Part shown: one piece after another, positions 1 to 11,373 of the stretch
Numbering within the stretch: the first letter of the stretch is position 1
Layout: every line of letters begins with the position of its first letter
From: Sulfuritalea sp.
Lineage (GTDB): Bacteria > Pseudomonadota > Gammaproteobacteria > Burkholderiales > Rhodocyclaceae
Assembly (NCBI GenBank): GCA_016716965.1
Contig: JADJUP010000003.1
Coordinates: forward strand, 1-64,000
Direction of reading: 5' to 3'
Length of the DNA: 64,000 nt
Position numbers and translations under genes: made by a program
The notes under the pieces: generated by a model
Databases searched by the model: none
Seen by the model: only the letters and a program-made list of their open reading frames with translations
What the model was told of the DNA's origin: nothing

Positions 1-781
1 GGCTTGCAGGCCGACATACTGACGCTGGCCAGCCTGGGCTGTCATCCGCTGTCGGTGGTTACGGTAATCACGGTGCAGGACACGGCCGGCGTCGAAGGAG
101 TCCTGCCGATCGATGCCGAGTGGGTCGCCGACCAGGCGCGGGCGCTGCTTGAAGACATGCCGGTGGCCGCCTTCAAGCTGGGCATGATGGGTAGCGTTGA
201 AGTCATCGCGGCGATCGCCGAGGTGATCGCCGATTACCCCGACATCCCCGTGGTGCTGGACCCGGAATGCTGGCATCCGGTCGTGGCGACCAGTTTGCCG
301 ACGAGGAATGATCGAGGCGATGATCGGCATGTTGCTGCCGCAGACTACCCTTCACACCCAACAGTCTTGAGGCCAGGCGACTGGCGCAGCAACTCGGCGA
401 GTTCGAGGATGGCGCGCGCCGCGATCCGGGGCTGGTCGATTGCGCCCACGGGCTGATCGAGGCCGGATGCGAGTACGTGCTGGTCACGGGAACCCACGAA
501 GGTACGCCGCAGGTGATCAACACGCTGTATGGCAGTCATGGAGTGGTGCGCACGGATCGCTGGGATCGTCTGCCGGGGAGCTACCACGGATCGGGCTGCA
601 CCTGGCGTCGGCGATCGCCGCCCATCTGGCCAGCGGCGCGGGCATGGCCGATGCGGTGATGGGCGCCCAGGAATACACTTGGCGTACGCTTTCCGCCGGA
701 TTTCGTCCGGGCATGGGACAATTCATTCCTGATCGCCTGTTCTGGTCGCGCGACGTGGATGAGGAAGCCGATGACGCCTGA
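1..781 (+). pseudogene. thiD: thiD, 5'-partial and multiply frameshifted (HMP kinase / HMP-P kinase)
   Basis: Hydroxymethylpyrimidine/phosphomethylpyrimidine kinase, the two-step kinase of the thiamine pyrimidine branch. The gene enters from the left edge in frame with family-typical segments (TVQDTAGVEGVLPIDAEW, AAFKLGMMGS). The remaining family blocks are found only by changing frame: near 267 after LDP, near 308 (GAGGAATG, one A short), near 350, and near 600 where GSGCT-LASAIAAHL needs one more C. The C-terminal part (GAQEYTWRTLSAGFRPGMGQ) is intact and ends at 781. About four indels in 780 bases make this either a dead gene or poor sequence. The neighbours thiE and hemL are damaged in the same way, while thiC at 21.3 kb is intact. 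Confidence 0.85.
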
Positions 782-868
782 GATGCGGGAAAACGGAAGA
801 CGGATGCCGGGAGGCGGATGGCCCGCCTTCTGCGGTGCCATGACGCCAGCGGGGGGCCGGCCTTGGAC

Positions 869-1504
869 ATGAATCTTCACGGCCTGTGCGCCGTCACCCT
901 GGACGACCTGCTGCTGCCCCGCCTCTCGGCGCTGGTCAAGGCCGCACTCGATGGCGGTGCCCGCTTCGTGCAATATCGCAACAAGATCGCTCCGCGTCCG
1001 CTGCGGCGTGCCCAGGCGGCGGAAATGCTGCGCATCTGCCGCGCCGCCGGAGCCAGGCTCATCATCAATGATGACGTCTGGCTGGCGGTCGAGATCGCGC
1101 CGACGGCGCCCATCTCGGCTGCGGCGACGCTCCCGGCGGTTCCCTGCTGGCCGCGCGCGAGGCACTCGGTCCGAAGCGCATCCTCGGCGTTTCCTGCTAC
1201 AACGACCTGGCGATGGGCGAGGAAGCCGCCAGGGCCGGCGCCGACTATCTTGCCTTCGGCAGCATGTTCCCGTCGCGTACCTGCCGGCAGCGGTGCGCGC
1301 CCCCCCCTGCAACTGCTTGGCGAAGCCAAGCGCCGCTTCGGCCTGCCGGTCGCCGCCATCGGCGGCATCACGCTTGACAATGCGCCCCAGGTTATCGATG
1401 CCGGCGCCGACATCCTCGCCGTGGTCAGCGACCTGTTCGATGCCATGGACATCAAGACCCGCGCCGATGCCTACCAGCGGCTGTTCGCCACTGAGCAAGC
1501 CTGA
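869..1504 (+). pseudogene. thiE: thiE, frameshifted thiamine-phosphate synthase
   Basis: Thiamine-phosphate synthase joins HMP-PP and thiazole phosphate. The start is ATG 869 (MNLHGLCAVTLDDLLLP). The N-terminal beta/alpha units (ALDGGARFVQYRNK, RLIINDDVWLAVEIA) read well. The next block (GAHLGCGDAPGGSLLAAREA, then GVSCYNDLAMGEEAARAGAD) is in another frame after a missing base near 1110. The frame returns near 1280-1310, around a run of C residues, for PVAAIGGITLDNAPQVIDAG and VVSDLF. All thiE blocks are present in order and the overall length is normal, so two indels are the only defects. It follows thiD directly, as is usual in betaproteobacteria. Confidence 0.85.
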
Positions 1505-1572
1505 CCCCGGTTTCGGCTGCGCAAAGCGCCGCTACAATCCGACCCCCGATTCCTGATTTCGGATCCCTGAAC

Positions 1573-2851
1573 ATGACCCGCAACGAACAACTCTTTTCCC
1601 GCGCCCAGAAAACCATTCCGGGCGGCGTCAATTCCCCCGTGCGTGCCTTTCGTTCCGTCGGCGGCGCGCCGCGATTTTTTGCCCGCGGCGCCGGTTCCCG
1701 CGTCTGGGATGCGGACGGCAAGGCCTACCTCGACTATGTGGGTTCCTGGGGGCCGCTGATCCTCGGCCATGCCGATCCGGATACCGTGTCGGCCGTGCAG
1801 CAGGCGGCGGCGAGAGGACTCAGCTTCGGCGCTCCGACGGAAGGCGAGGTCGAACTGGCGGAACTCCTGGTGCAGCGCGTGCCGAGCATGGACATGGTGC
1901 GCCTGGTGTCGTCCGGTACCGAGGCGACCATGAGCGCGATCCGCCTCGCGCGCGGCTTTACCGGGCGCGACATGATCGTCAAGTTCGAGGGCTGCTACCA
2001 CGGTCACGGCGACAGCCTGCTGGTCAAGGCCGGCTCCGGCCTGCTGACCTTCGGCAATCCGTCGTCGGCGGGCGTGCCCGCCGACCTGGCGCAGCACACG
2101 CTGGTGCTCGACTACAACGACGCCCAGGGGTTTGCGCGATGCCTTCGCCAAACACGGTGCGAAGATTGCCTGCGTCATCGTCGAGCCGGTGGCCGGCAAC
2201 ATGAACCTGATCGCGCCCAATCCGGAGTTCCTCGCCGCGATGCGCGAATCGTGCTCGCAGCATGGCGCGGTGCTGATCTTCGACGAGGTGATGACCGGCT
2301 TCCGCGTCGGCCCGGGTTCGGCGCAAGGGCTGTACGGCATCACGCCGGACCTGTCGACCTTCGGCAAGGTGGTCGGCGGCGGTATGCCGCTGGGCGCCTT
2401 CGGCGGCCGCCGCGACATCATGGAAAAGATCGCGCCGCTGGGGCCCGTGTATCAGGCCGGCACGCTGTCTGGCAATCCGCTGTCGGTGGCGGCGGGCCTG
2501 GTGACGCTGAAGAAGATCGCCGCGCCGGGTTTCTACGAGGCACTCACGGCGAAGACCACGATGCTGGTCGAAGGCCTGGCCGCCGCCGCGAAGAAGCGTG
2601 GCGTCACGTTCTCCGCGCAATCGGTGGGCGGCATGTTCGGCGTGTATTTCGCGGCGACGCCGCCGACCTCCTATGCCGAGGTGATGGCCAGCGACAAGGA
2701 AGCCTTCAACCGTTTCTTCCACGCCATGCTGGATGCCGGTGTCTATCTGGCACCCTCGGCCTTCGAGGCCGGCTTCGTTTCCGCCGCGCACAGCGAGGCC
2801 GACATCGCCACCACCGTGGCGGCGGCCGACGCCATCTTCGCCGCCGGCTGA
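1573..2851 (+). pseudogene. hemL: hemL, glutamate-1-semialdehyde 2,1-aminomutase with one frameshift
   Basis: HemL is a PLP enzyme converting glutamate-1-semialdehyde to 5-aminolevulinate for haem synthesis. Start ATG 1573. Visible blocks are GGVNSPVRAFRSVGG, VSSGTEATMSAIRLARG, FEGCYHGHGDSLLVKAGSG, then after a frame change DAFAKHGAKIACVIVEPVAG, LIFDEVMTGFR, the PLP-lysine region TFGKVVGGGMPLGAFGG, and QAGTLSGNPLSVAAG. The break is at about 2128-2133 (CAGGGGTTTGCG): removing one base restores DAQG-LRDAFAKHG and a 425-residue protein of normal size. Because the gene is normally essential and both halves are well conserved, a sequencing error or very recent mutation is more likely than decay. 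Confidence 0.92.
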
Positions 2852-2867
2852 TCCGGCAGTCCCGCGA

Positions 2868-2894
2868 AGAGTCGGCGCTGGCGACACGGCGATG
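2868..2894 (+). repeat. Dispersed short repeat, copy 1 (intergenic)
   Basis: It contains the 12-mer AGTCGGCGCTGG followed by CGACACGGCGATG and lies between the hemL stop and the smr start. It is one of at least 12 related copies in this window; see the findings. REP-like function is inferred only. Confidence 0.75.
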
Positions 2895-2907
2895 GGGGCG
2901 TAATTCG

Positions 2908-3243
2908 ATGCCGATACTCAGCCCTGGCGCAGCCTGGGGCGTGCTGCTGGTCGCCGGCTTGTGTGAAATCGCCTGGGCGATCGGCCCCGAATACCGAGGC
3001 TTCACGCGCCTGGTGCCCAGCGCCTGGACGCTGGCGGCGATGGCCGCTTCTGTCGTGCTTCTGGCCTGGTCGCTGAAGACCCTGCCGGTGGGAACCGCCT
3101 ATGCGGTATGGACCGGAGTCGGCGCGGTCGGCACGGCTATCCTGGGCATGATCCTGTTCGACGAATCGCGCGAGGTGGCGCGGCTGGTCTGCATCGGCCT
3201 GATCGTGGCCGGGATCCTCGGGCTGAAACTGGTGACGAAGTAG
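2908..3243 (+). CDS. SMR-family small transporter, SugE/Gdx-like
   Basis: A 111-residue inner-membrane protein with four predicted helices, of the small multidrug resistance family. The conserved membrane glutamate lies in helix 1 (VAGLCEIAWAIGPEY). Other family blocks are SLKTLPVGTAYAVWTGVGAV and the last helix LVCIGLIVAGILGLKLVTK. The pattern suits the SugE/Gdx branch (guanidinium or quaternary ammonium export), but substrate is inferred. The start ATG 2908 is preceded by weak ribosome-binding sequence. The last 24 codons are repeated at 11789-11860, on the far side of the RTX island, so this is the complete copy of a gene whose 3' end was duplicated together with the corA 3' end. Confidence 0.88.
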   Translation: MPILSPGAAWGVLLVAGLCEIAWAIGPEYRGFTRLVPSAWTLAAMAASVVLLAWSLKTLPVGTAYAVWTGVGAVGTAILGMILFDESREVARLVCIGLIVAGILGLKLVTK

Positions 3244-3657
3244 CGTCGGGACCCGGCGGTTCCAGCCCTCGCGCCTGGCGCGACGGGCCGCGAGCAGATT
3301 CCCCGGCCTTGCGGGTTTCGAGCCAGCGCAGCGTGACGAAGGTACCCCAGCCGAAGAGCCCCATGGCGACCGTGAAGGCGCCGTAAGCCACCGGCCACGA
3401 CACGCCCTGGGTCATCATCGAGAACTCCGACATGCCGCCGATGCCGGCGATGATGTTGAGCGGCACGAACACCACGCTGATGGTGGTCAGCTTGGACACG
3501 CGCTTGTTCTGGTTGATGTTGATGAAGCCGACCGTGGCATCCATCAGGAAGTTGATCTTGCCGAACAGGAAGGATGTGTGGCCGTCCAGCGAATCGATGT
3601 CGCGCAGGATCTGGCGCGCGTCGTCATACTGGTTGGTGGACAGCAGCCGGCTGCGCA
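3172..3657. repeat. Left 486-bp direct repeat (smr 3' end + corA 3' end)
   Basis: It aligns base for base with 11789-12274. Both copies are 486 bp, with about a dozen substitutions and two compensating one-base indels, all before position 3470; the last 188 bases are identical. It begins inside smr (GAGGTGGCGCGG) and stops inside corA (CTGCGCA), where similarity ends sharply on both sides. Confidence 0.95.
3262..3657 (-). pseudogene. corA 3' fragment
   Basis: It encodes only the C-terminal 130 or so residues of the CorA-type transporter that is complete at 11880-13298: SRLLSTNQYDDARQILRDID, INFLMDATVGFININQNK, both transmembrane helices and ETRKA. Near the C-terminus an extra base in ATTCCCCGGCC shifts the frame, and the stop codon present in the intact copy is altered. 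It has no promoter or start of its own. It is the left-hand product of the duplication that flanks the RTX island. Confidence 0.92.
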
Positions 3658-3688
3658 GAGCTACTGGGGTCAGCATCACATTCGGTTT

Positions 3689-6600
3689 TCACGCCGTCCT
3701 CCTGACCTCAAACGCATCATCATTGGCGGCGAAGCGGATATCGACGGGCCCGCCGTCTTGCCAGCGCCGACTTTCGTTGCCCGCACCGCCGTCGATGCGG
3801 TCGGCGTCGCCCCAGCCCTGGATGTCGTTGTCAGCGGCGCTGCCGGCCAGCAGCTTCGCGCGCAGATCGGGTTCGGTCCAGATCAGGGTGGGTTCCGCGT
3901 CGGCGGAGGCGGCGAACTCGATGCGTTCGATCTTGCCCGTGGCAGCGCCGCTGCGGTTCAAGGCGCCTTGCAGCGTGATGCTCTCCCCCTGGCCCAGGTC
4001 GATGACGATGTCGGCCAGCGTGGTTGCGGTGCGCCCGTCCCAGCCGCTGCGTTCGTTGGCGATGCGCAAGCTCAACTCTTCCGGGGCGATGCCGATCAAT
4101 CGCAGGGTGTCCGTGTTGGCCGTGGGATCGAGATCGGCAATCGTGTCGTTGCCGTCGCCGCGCCGGAAAAGATAGCTGTCGTCGCCGTTGCCCCGCGTCG
4201 CCGGCGCCAGCAGGTCGGCATACGCGGAGTAGTCGGCGGCGCCGATCAAGGTATCGTTGCCGCTGCCGCCGTCGATCAGGTCATTGCCCGCGTTGCCGGC
4301 GATCTGGTCGTTGCCGGCGAGGCCCGGCAGGGTATCGGCGCTCGCGCTGCCGATCAGGAGATCGTTGCCCGGCCCCGCCCCCGCGGCGATGCCGGCGTCG
4401 TCCCAGGTGCTGCCGTCCCTGAAGCCGATGACGGCGCCGCTCTGGGCGACGCTCTGGTAGTTCTTGACGATGAGCTTGTCGGGAGTGTCGATGAAGCCGA
4501 TCACCAAGTCGTTCCTGCTGCGCTTGACCGTGACCTCGTCGGCATTCGCCGCCAGCCACACCCGGTCGCCGGCGTTCCAGGTATAGATCTGGTCGACACC
4601 ACTCCCCTTCCGGAAAACATAGGTGTCGTTGCCGGCTTCGCCCATCAGGGTGTCGTTGCCGGTGCCGCCGTCGAGGGTATCGTCGCCGTCCCCGGCGTTG
4701 AGGGTGTCGCCACCCCCCGCGCCATACAGCAGGCTGTTCCCGGCTTCGTTGATCAGGTGCTCGTTGCGCTGGGTGCCCCACAGGGTGTCGTGGCCGTAGA
4801 GGCTGTTGATGTAGCCGTCGCCTTCGACTAGGCTGCCGCGCACGGCTTCCGAGCCGTCGGTGCCCTCCATGTGCGGGCTCCAGGCGCGCTGGCCGGTGTG
4901 GAGTGTGTCGTAGACCGGCAGGCCGGCGCTGTCCATGGCCCAGGCGAGGTCGGTGCCGTTGAGTTGGTCCAGTTCGACAAAGGTTTCGCGAAGGGCGAGG
5001 TAGTTGACGGAGTCTTGCGCACCGAGGCCCTTGATGGCGCGGGCGAAGTCGGCGAGTTGGGCGGTGCCGGTCGTGGTTCCGTTCGCGGCGTCGGCGGCGA
5101 GGCCGTCTTGCAGCAGGGTTTCGACGCCGGAGAGGTCGGCCTTGAGGGTTTGTGATGCGTCGTCCCAGGTGTATTGAATCTGGTCGAAGAGGGGTTTGAG
5201 GGTGGTCTGGGCCAGCAGGCTGGCGCCGTAGTACTCGCGGACTTGGTGCCAGGACATGCGCCATTGGGTGGCGGCGTTGGAGTCCGGATTGGCCAGACTC
5301 TGGCCGAAGACGGTTTCGAGGAAGGTGATCTGGCGCGCGTCCATGGCGCCGCCGCGCGAGGCGGGGGACAGGTCCTGCACGTTGGCCCAGGTGTAGAGGA
5401 GTTGGTCGAGGGCGTCGTCGCGGGCGACGGGGTCGGATGCGGCAAGGTAGGCGGTGAGTACGGCCGCAATCGCCGTGTCGCCAGCGCCGACTTCCTTGGC
5501 CAGGGCCTGGTGCAGGTCGAGCAGGTTGCCGTAGCCGGCGAGATCGGGCTGGGCGGCGATGGCTTCGGTGACGGTGTAGGTGGTTGCGGGGAGGGACAGC
5601 GCGGTGTCGCGCTGGAACAGGAGTTCGCCGGCGAGGCCGGTGCTGGTGTCGGTTCGGGTGAAGCTACCGGTTCGAATCAGGGTGTTGCCGTTGGCGTCGG
5701 GGGCGGCGTTGGTGGGGGTGCCGGCCAGGGAGATCGAGGCGATTCCGGCCTCAGGCAGGGTCTTGAGTTCGTCGACTTGCGATATCCCGTCCTGGTTGCT
5801 ATCCGTCCAGGCGCGAAGGTCGGCGAAGCGGCTATCGTTGGCGTCGATTTGGCCGTCGCGATTGCTGTCCCATTCGGCCAGGGCTTGCAGGCCGCTCGTC
5901 GCCTTGGCACCGGAGCGTAACGTCGTCTGGTCGCCGAAGAGTTCGAGGCCGCTGTCGATCGTGCCGTTGTCGTTGCGATCGAGGGCGAGGAAGGCGTCGT
6001 TGGGGTTGAGCCAGCCGGTGGACTCCGCGAAGCCGTTGGCGTCGTGGTCGAAGTGCAGGCCGTTGGTAGTGGCATTGGTGGTGGTGATGCCGTTGGCGTC
6101 GAGGTCTAGGGTCAGGGGTCGCGGCGGATGGGGAAACTTGAAGCGGACCGCATCCTGCTACGTATTGCATCAAGAGAAGAATCACCACCAAGCCAACGGC
6201 TTATGCTGAGTGCAATGTCCACAGCATCAGTTTCCAAGGACTGTGTAATATCCTGCAGAGCAGATTCAACATCATCCCAAATCGCTTCGATGGTGCCACG
6301 TTCTTTCCATAAGAACAGTGCAGCTGAGGCTGAGAGATTTAGTGCACGTGCGCCGGGAGCAAGAGGAGTAGGAATTGCAGAAATGACTCCGGCAATTCCT
6401 CCCACGATGCCTATCGATGCCTCCACGATCGCTCCTTGGTCCCCGGAATCCAAAGCTTTCCTGAGGAGTAAGGACTGTGCGGCCAAATTTGAGGCTTGTG
6501 CAGTTAGATTGAATAGCTGATAACTGAATGGGGGAGCGATCGCTCTGGCTTCGAGGCCGATCCCCAAGGCTGCTGAGTAGGCGCTGGCTATATTTATTAT

Positions 6601-6714
6601 GCCAGCGTTGTACTCAAGGGAACCTGGTGCATTGTTGGCGACTTTGTCCGTGCCCTTTGCCATCGACGAGCCCGTGTTCGCAGCCCTACCAATCAAATCA
6701 ATCCCGCTGGCCAT
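3689..6714 (-). CDS. RTX-type calcium-binding protein, one homopolymer frameshift
   Basis: A predicted secreted protein of about 1008 residues if one base is restored at about 6112-6117 (a run of four C on the coding strand, where five would join RRDP to LTLDLDANGI). ATG 6714 has a strong GGAGGAAG ribosome site. Residues 1-200: AT-richer region with a Gly-rich hydrophobic segment (EASIGIVGGIAGVISAIP). Then come PLTLDLDANGI and FDHDANGFAESTGWL, EF-hand-like loops (DRNDNGTIDSG, DSNRDGQIDANDS, DSNQDGISQ), helical spacers, and GGxGxD nonapeptides (YGAGGGDTLNAGDGDDTLDG, DGGTGNDTLMGEAGNDTYVF, IDGGSGNDTLIG). This is the FrpC/haemolysin-type calcium-binding layout, normally exported by type I secretion, and an ABC exporter lies upstream. 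Two copies of the dispersed repeat lie within it. Target unknown. Confidence 0.88.
3751..3777 (-). repeat. Dispersed short repeat, copy 2 (inside RTX gene, 3' end)
   Basis: The minus strand reads AGTCGGCGCTGG then CAAGACGGCGGGC. It follows the last Gly/Asp repeat of the RTX protein (GGAGNE) and supplies SRRWQDGGP just before the short C-terminal tail. Confidence 0.7.
5468..5494 (-). repeat. Dispersed short repeat, copy 3 (inside RTX gene)
   Basis: The minus strand reads AGTCGGCGCTGG then CGACACGGCGATT, in frame, encoding EVGAGDTAI between LHQALAK and AAVLTAYLAASDP of the RTX protein. Confidence 0.65.
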
Positions 6715-6802
6715 TAGCTTCCTCCGTCAGATAAATGCTTGTGAATTACAAATGCACCGTAGTATTTATGCAATTGACGACTATTCCAATCCTGTTGGTC
6801 AC

Positions 6803-7249
6803 CTATAACGCCGGAAACGCAATTGGCCAAATAAGGCCACATGCACCGACCCCAATAGAAAAGCCAAACAAAAAAATCAGAGCATGCCAAAGCAGCAAAT
6901 CGGCCGCATTCTTGACCCTGTTGATTCTGTTCTTTGCACTGAATGTTGCATTCGCATCTGATGGTATTTGCTTTGAAATTACGATTATTCCAAGGAGGCA
7001 AATGCAGCCAGCAAAGAAAGTCCATTTCATTAGTGGAATGGGCATGAGGTGGTCCCATACCGTACTAACTGCCTCTCCCATCAACAGCACGGGTATCTCT
7101 AGCACCATGCCGAGGATGAAGCCAATTGCCATTAGCCTCTCGATCCGCTTCGAGGAAAAATAGACTCTAACTGGTGTAGACCACAGTGAATTGACTTCAA
7201 CTTCATCTTTGTTGGTGCCATTGGGGTCAGCATTGAATCCATTGCTCAT
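6803..7249 (-). CDS. Hypothetical membrane protein
   Basis: A 148-residue protein not recognised as any known family. It has a polar N-terminus of about 38 residues and three predicted membrane helices (LMAIGFILGMVLEIPVLLMG; WTFFAGCICLLGIIVI; LLLWHALIFLFGFSIGVG). It precedes the RTX gene on the same strand with an 88-base gap, and like the 5' part of that gene it is visibly AT-richer than the rest of the window. The shared composition and adjacency suggest the two arrived together. A role in protecting against, or membrane handling of, the RTX product is possible but only inferred. Confidence 0.6.
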   Translation of the reverse strand: MSNGFNADPNGTNKDEVEVNSLWSTPVRVYFSSKRIERLMAIGFILGMVLEIPVLLMGEAVSTVWDHLMPIPLMKWTFFAGCICLLGIIVISKQIPSDANATFSAKNRINRVKNAADLLLWHALIFLFGFSIGVGACGLIWPIAFPAL

Positions 7250-7304
7250 ACCGCACTCCCGATTCCAATCGTCACTTCATTCCTGTCAGATCGGGACTCG
7301 CACG

Positions 7305-7332
7305 CCCCGCCGTCTCGCCAGCGCCGACTTCT
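7305..7332 (-). repeat. Dispersed short repeat, copy 4 (intergenic)
   Basis: The minus strand reads AGTCGGCGCTGG then CGAGACGGCGGGG. It lies in the non-coding gap between the membrane protein and the degenerate ABC fragment. Confidence 0.75.
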
Positions 7333-7389
7333 GGTTGGCGACAACGCGCCAACCTTGTCCAGAGATGCGCTCATTCCTTTCCCCCTCCC

Positions 7390-7480
7390 ACAACTCCATC
7401 CTCCACGACTTTCTTTCGCATCGCCCCCTCCGCGCCCCGCAAGTGACACCTCATCCACCGCATGCCCCTCGGCGTGTGGC
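7390..7480 (-). pseudogene. Degenerate 3' fragment of a second type I secretion ABC gene
   Basis: The stretch 7417-7473 aligns with 8593-8652, the last codons of the intact ABC exporter, at roughly 80 percent identity with a 2-base gap. Read on the minus strand it gives VDEV...RG.EGAMRKKVVEDG, matching VDEVYHLRGTEGAMRMELVEEG. No other part of an exporter is seen here. With copy 4 of the short repeat, it is all that the 316-base gap 7250-7565 holds. Confidence 0.6.
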
Positions 7481-7565
7481 GAGCAGTGCGCGGGAAAGCC
7501 GCCTTGCCGCGCCGCTTGTTGAATGCCTGCGGTCAGGTCGGGATCGATCAACAGCATTTCACTCA

Positions 7566-8471
7566 TCACCTGAAATGAATCGCGTACCGCATGTCCGGCG
7601 CTTGCGCCACTGACTGCGGCTTTTCCCGCCACAACCAGACCATCACCTTGGCCGGTAGTCCATCCAGGTGGATATCGTCTATGTCCGGCGTGACCGGACT
7701 CATGTTGTTGCAGCCACCGGGATACCCGCAGCTACCGCCGCGGTGGATGAACTGGGGATTGGCATAGGCTGCGGTTGGTGCGTTGGCCTTGCTCACGTTT
7801 TGCGAGTCGGCGTACGAAACGTAGATGTAATCGAAGCCGAAATCCCGTGCGTTGTAGGCAATCAGGCTGAACTCCGGCTTCTGCCGGCGCCGGATGCAGG
7901 CGGCGTCATAGCTGACTTCGGCATAGGCGTCGCGCGGCTTCCACGTCAGTTGCCGGGGTGGGCAGTCCAGCGGGAAACCGGCGATCCTGGATTCGGAAAG
8001 ATCATTGATCCACCAGTCATTGAACTCCGCTGCCACCAGCAAGTACGGGTTGAGCAGGAAGCGTGACTCTTCGGCCGGGCCATCGATGCTGCGAATGCCG
8101 GCACCGTGATAGAACTGGCCTTCGACTCCCCACCATGGCGCCGAATCTTCAATCTGGCCAAACACCGCCGACCGTGGCGTGTAGGTGGCGGTAAACAACG
8201 CAAGATACTGCTTCACGGCGGTTCCACGCATTTGCAGCACGGCGTCGCGGGTCAGGAAGTCCAATTCAGCCGGGGCGTTGATCGCGATTTCGAGCGCGTC
8301 GGCATTGGCGTCCTTGCCGATCGCCAGGCGATTGGCAACTGCGGGCGGTTCGTGTTTTGGCGCCGGCGCGACTTGCGCCTCCTGCGCGACCGGGTCCCTG
8401 GCCATTTGTTGCCAGTAGTAGCCGGCGCCCGCTACCGCCAACAGCAGGAGCAAGGTGATCTGTCGCATCAT
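7566..8471 (-). CDS. Hypothetical exported protein next to T1SS exporter
   Basis: A 301-residue protein not recognised. The start was chosen at ATG 8471 because it gives a clean signal peptide or membrane anchor (MMRQITLLLLLAVAGAGYYW); an upstream in-frame ATG at 8510 only adds a basic leader. After a proline-rich linker (VAPAPKHEPPAV) there is a soluble domain rich in aromatics (DSAPWWGVEGQFYHGAG, EFNDWWINDLSES) with several cysteines (DCPPRQ, DAACIRRRQ, GGSCGYPGGCNN) that could form disulphides in the periplasm. It lies 85 bases downstream of the HlyB-type ABC gene, the place where an HlyD adaptor would be expected, but it shows no long coiled coil and is not an obvious adaptor. Confidence 0.65.
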   Translation of the reverse strand: MMRQITLLLLLAVAGAGYYWQQMARDPVAQEAQVAPAPKHEPPAVANRLAIGKDANADALEIAINAPAELDFLTRDAVLQMRGTAVKQYLALFTATYTPRSAVFGQIEDSAPWWGVEGQFYHGAGIRSIDGPAEESRFLLNPYLLVAAEFNDWWINDLSESRIAGFPLDCPPRQLTWKPRDAYAEVSYDAACIRRRQKPEFSLIAYNARDFGFDYIYVSYADSQNVSKANAPTAAYANPQFIHRGGSCGYPGGCNNMSPVTPDIDDIHLDGLPAKVMVWLWREKPQSVAQAPDMRYAIHFR

Positions 8472-8555
8472 GACGTGGAAATGACCGGTGAAATGGCGAA
8501 GCCGATGCAATACGAACGGGTAGCGCCGGTTGGTGCGAGATGGGTCTGCACTAGC

Positions 8556-10706
<2,151 letters not shown>

Positions 10707-10991
10707 CCGTGCTTATCTTGTTGGTATTGTCGGATTGAAATGCCGCCGCGATGCTGAGAAAACTCGAAATCAATGTCAATCAATGACTATCGGCGCATAT
10801 GGATCAATTGACATATGAACTTTCCGCAGCTCCGCATTCGCGCCGCTCGCCGTCGATCTCCAGGGTCCGCGTTTGCGGTCGAGCGAGGGTTTCAGTTTCG
10901 ACCAGAAAATACACCCATCATAAATGACGGATGGCGATGGCGCGCGGTCGCAGGCAGCGCGCTCTCAGGGATGGCAAAAGCCCTCGGCAAA
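10707..10991. other. Non-coding gap, likely promoter region of the ABC/RTX genes
   Basis: 285 bases between the ABC start and the higA stop. It contains AT-rich stretches near 10690-10815 (CTTATCTTGTTGGTATTGTC, ATGTCAATCAATGAC) unlike the surrounding GC-rich DNA. No convincing ORF or hairpin terminator was found. Confidence 0.4.
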
Positions 10992-11372
10992 TCAAGCCGC
11001 AGCCTTTAACTTGGGCGGGCGGATCAGGCTCTCGGCGGGAATGCCGAATTTCTCATGTAGCCGCCAAATCATGTTGATGGTCAATGGGCGCTTGCGGGCC
11101 AGGATTTCATAGACACGATTGAGGCGACCAATGGCTGGCACCAGGTCTTTCGGTGTCAGACCAGCCTGCTCCATGCGGAACTTGATAGCTTCAACGGGAT
11201 CAGGCAAGTCGATGGGGAAGTGCTTTGCCTCATAGGACTCGACAAGCGCCAGCAGTACCTCGAAGCGGTCACCGTCCGGCGTTCCGGACTCCGGTTCGCT
11301 GTCGAAATACGCCGACACCTCGCTCAGTGCAGCCTTGTAATCAGCTTCAGTGTGAATCGGTCGAATTTCCAT
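10992..11372 (-). CDS. higA: HigA-type antitoxin with XRE helix-turn-helix
   Basis: A 126-residue antitoxin. The start is ATG 11372, one base after the higB stop, giving MEIRPIHTEADYKAALSEV, the usual opening of HigA proteins. The C-terminal half holds the XRE-like DNA-binding domain (AGLTPKDLVPAIGRLNRVYE, MIWRLHEKFGIPAESLIR). It neutralises HigB and represses the pair. Toxin-first order and near-overlap are typical of higBA. It forms the outer edge of the island, next to the right direct repeat. Confidence 0.88.
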   Translation of the reverse strand: MEIRPIHTEADYKAALSEVSAYFDSEPESGTPDGDRFEVLLALVESYEAKHFPIDLPDPVEAIKFRMEQAGLTPKDLVPAIGRLNRVYEILARKRPLTINMIWRLHEKFGIPAESLIRPPKLKAAA

Positions 11373-11373
11373 C

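Noticed and set aside
3119..3140. GTCGGCG inside smr as a further repeat copy
   Set aside because: GVGAVGTAILG is a conserved SMR motif, so the match comes from protein conservation; the ACGGCGA half is absent. Similar chance matches at 1662, 2371, 42674 and 59205 were also dropped.
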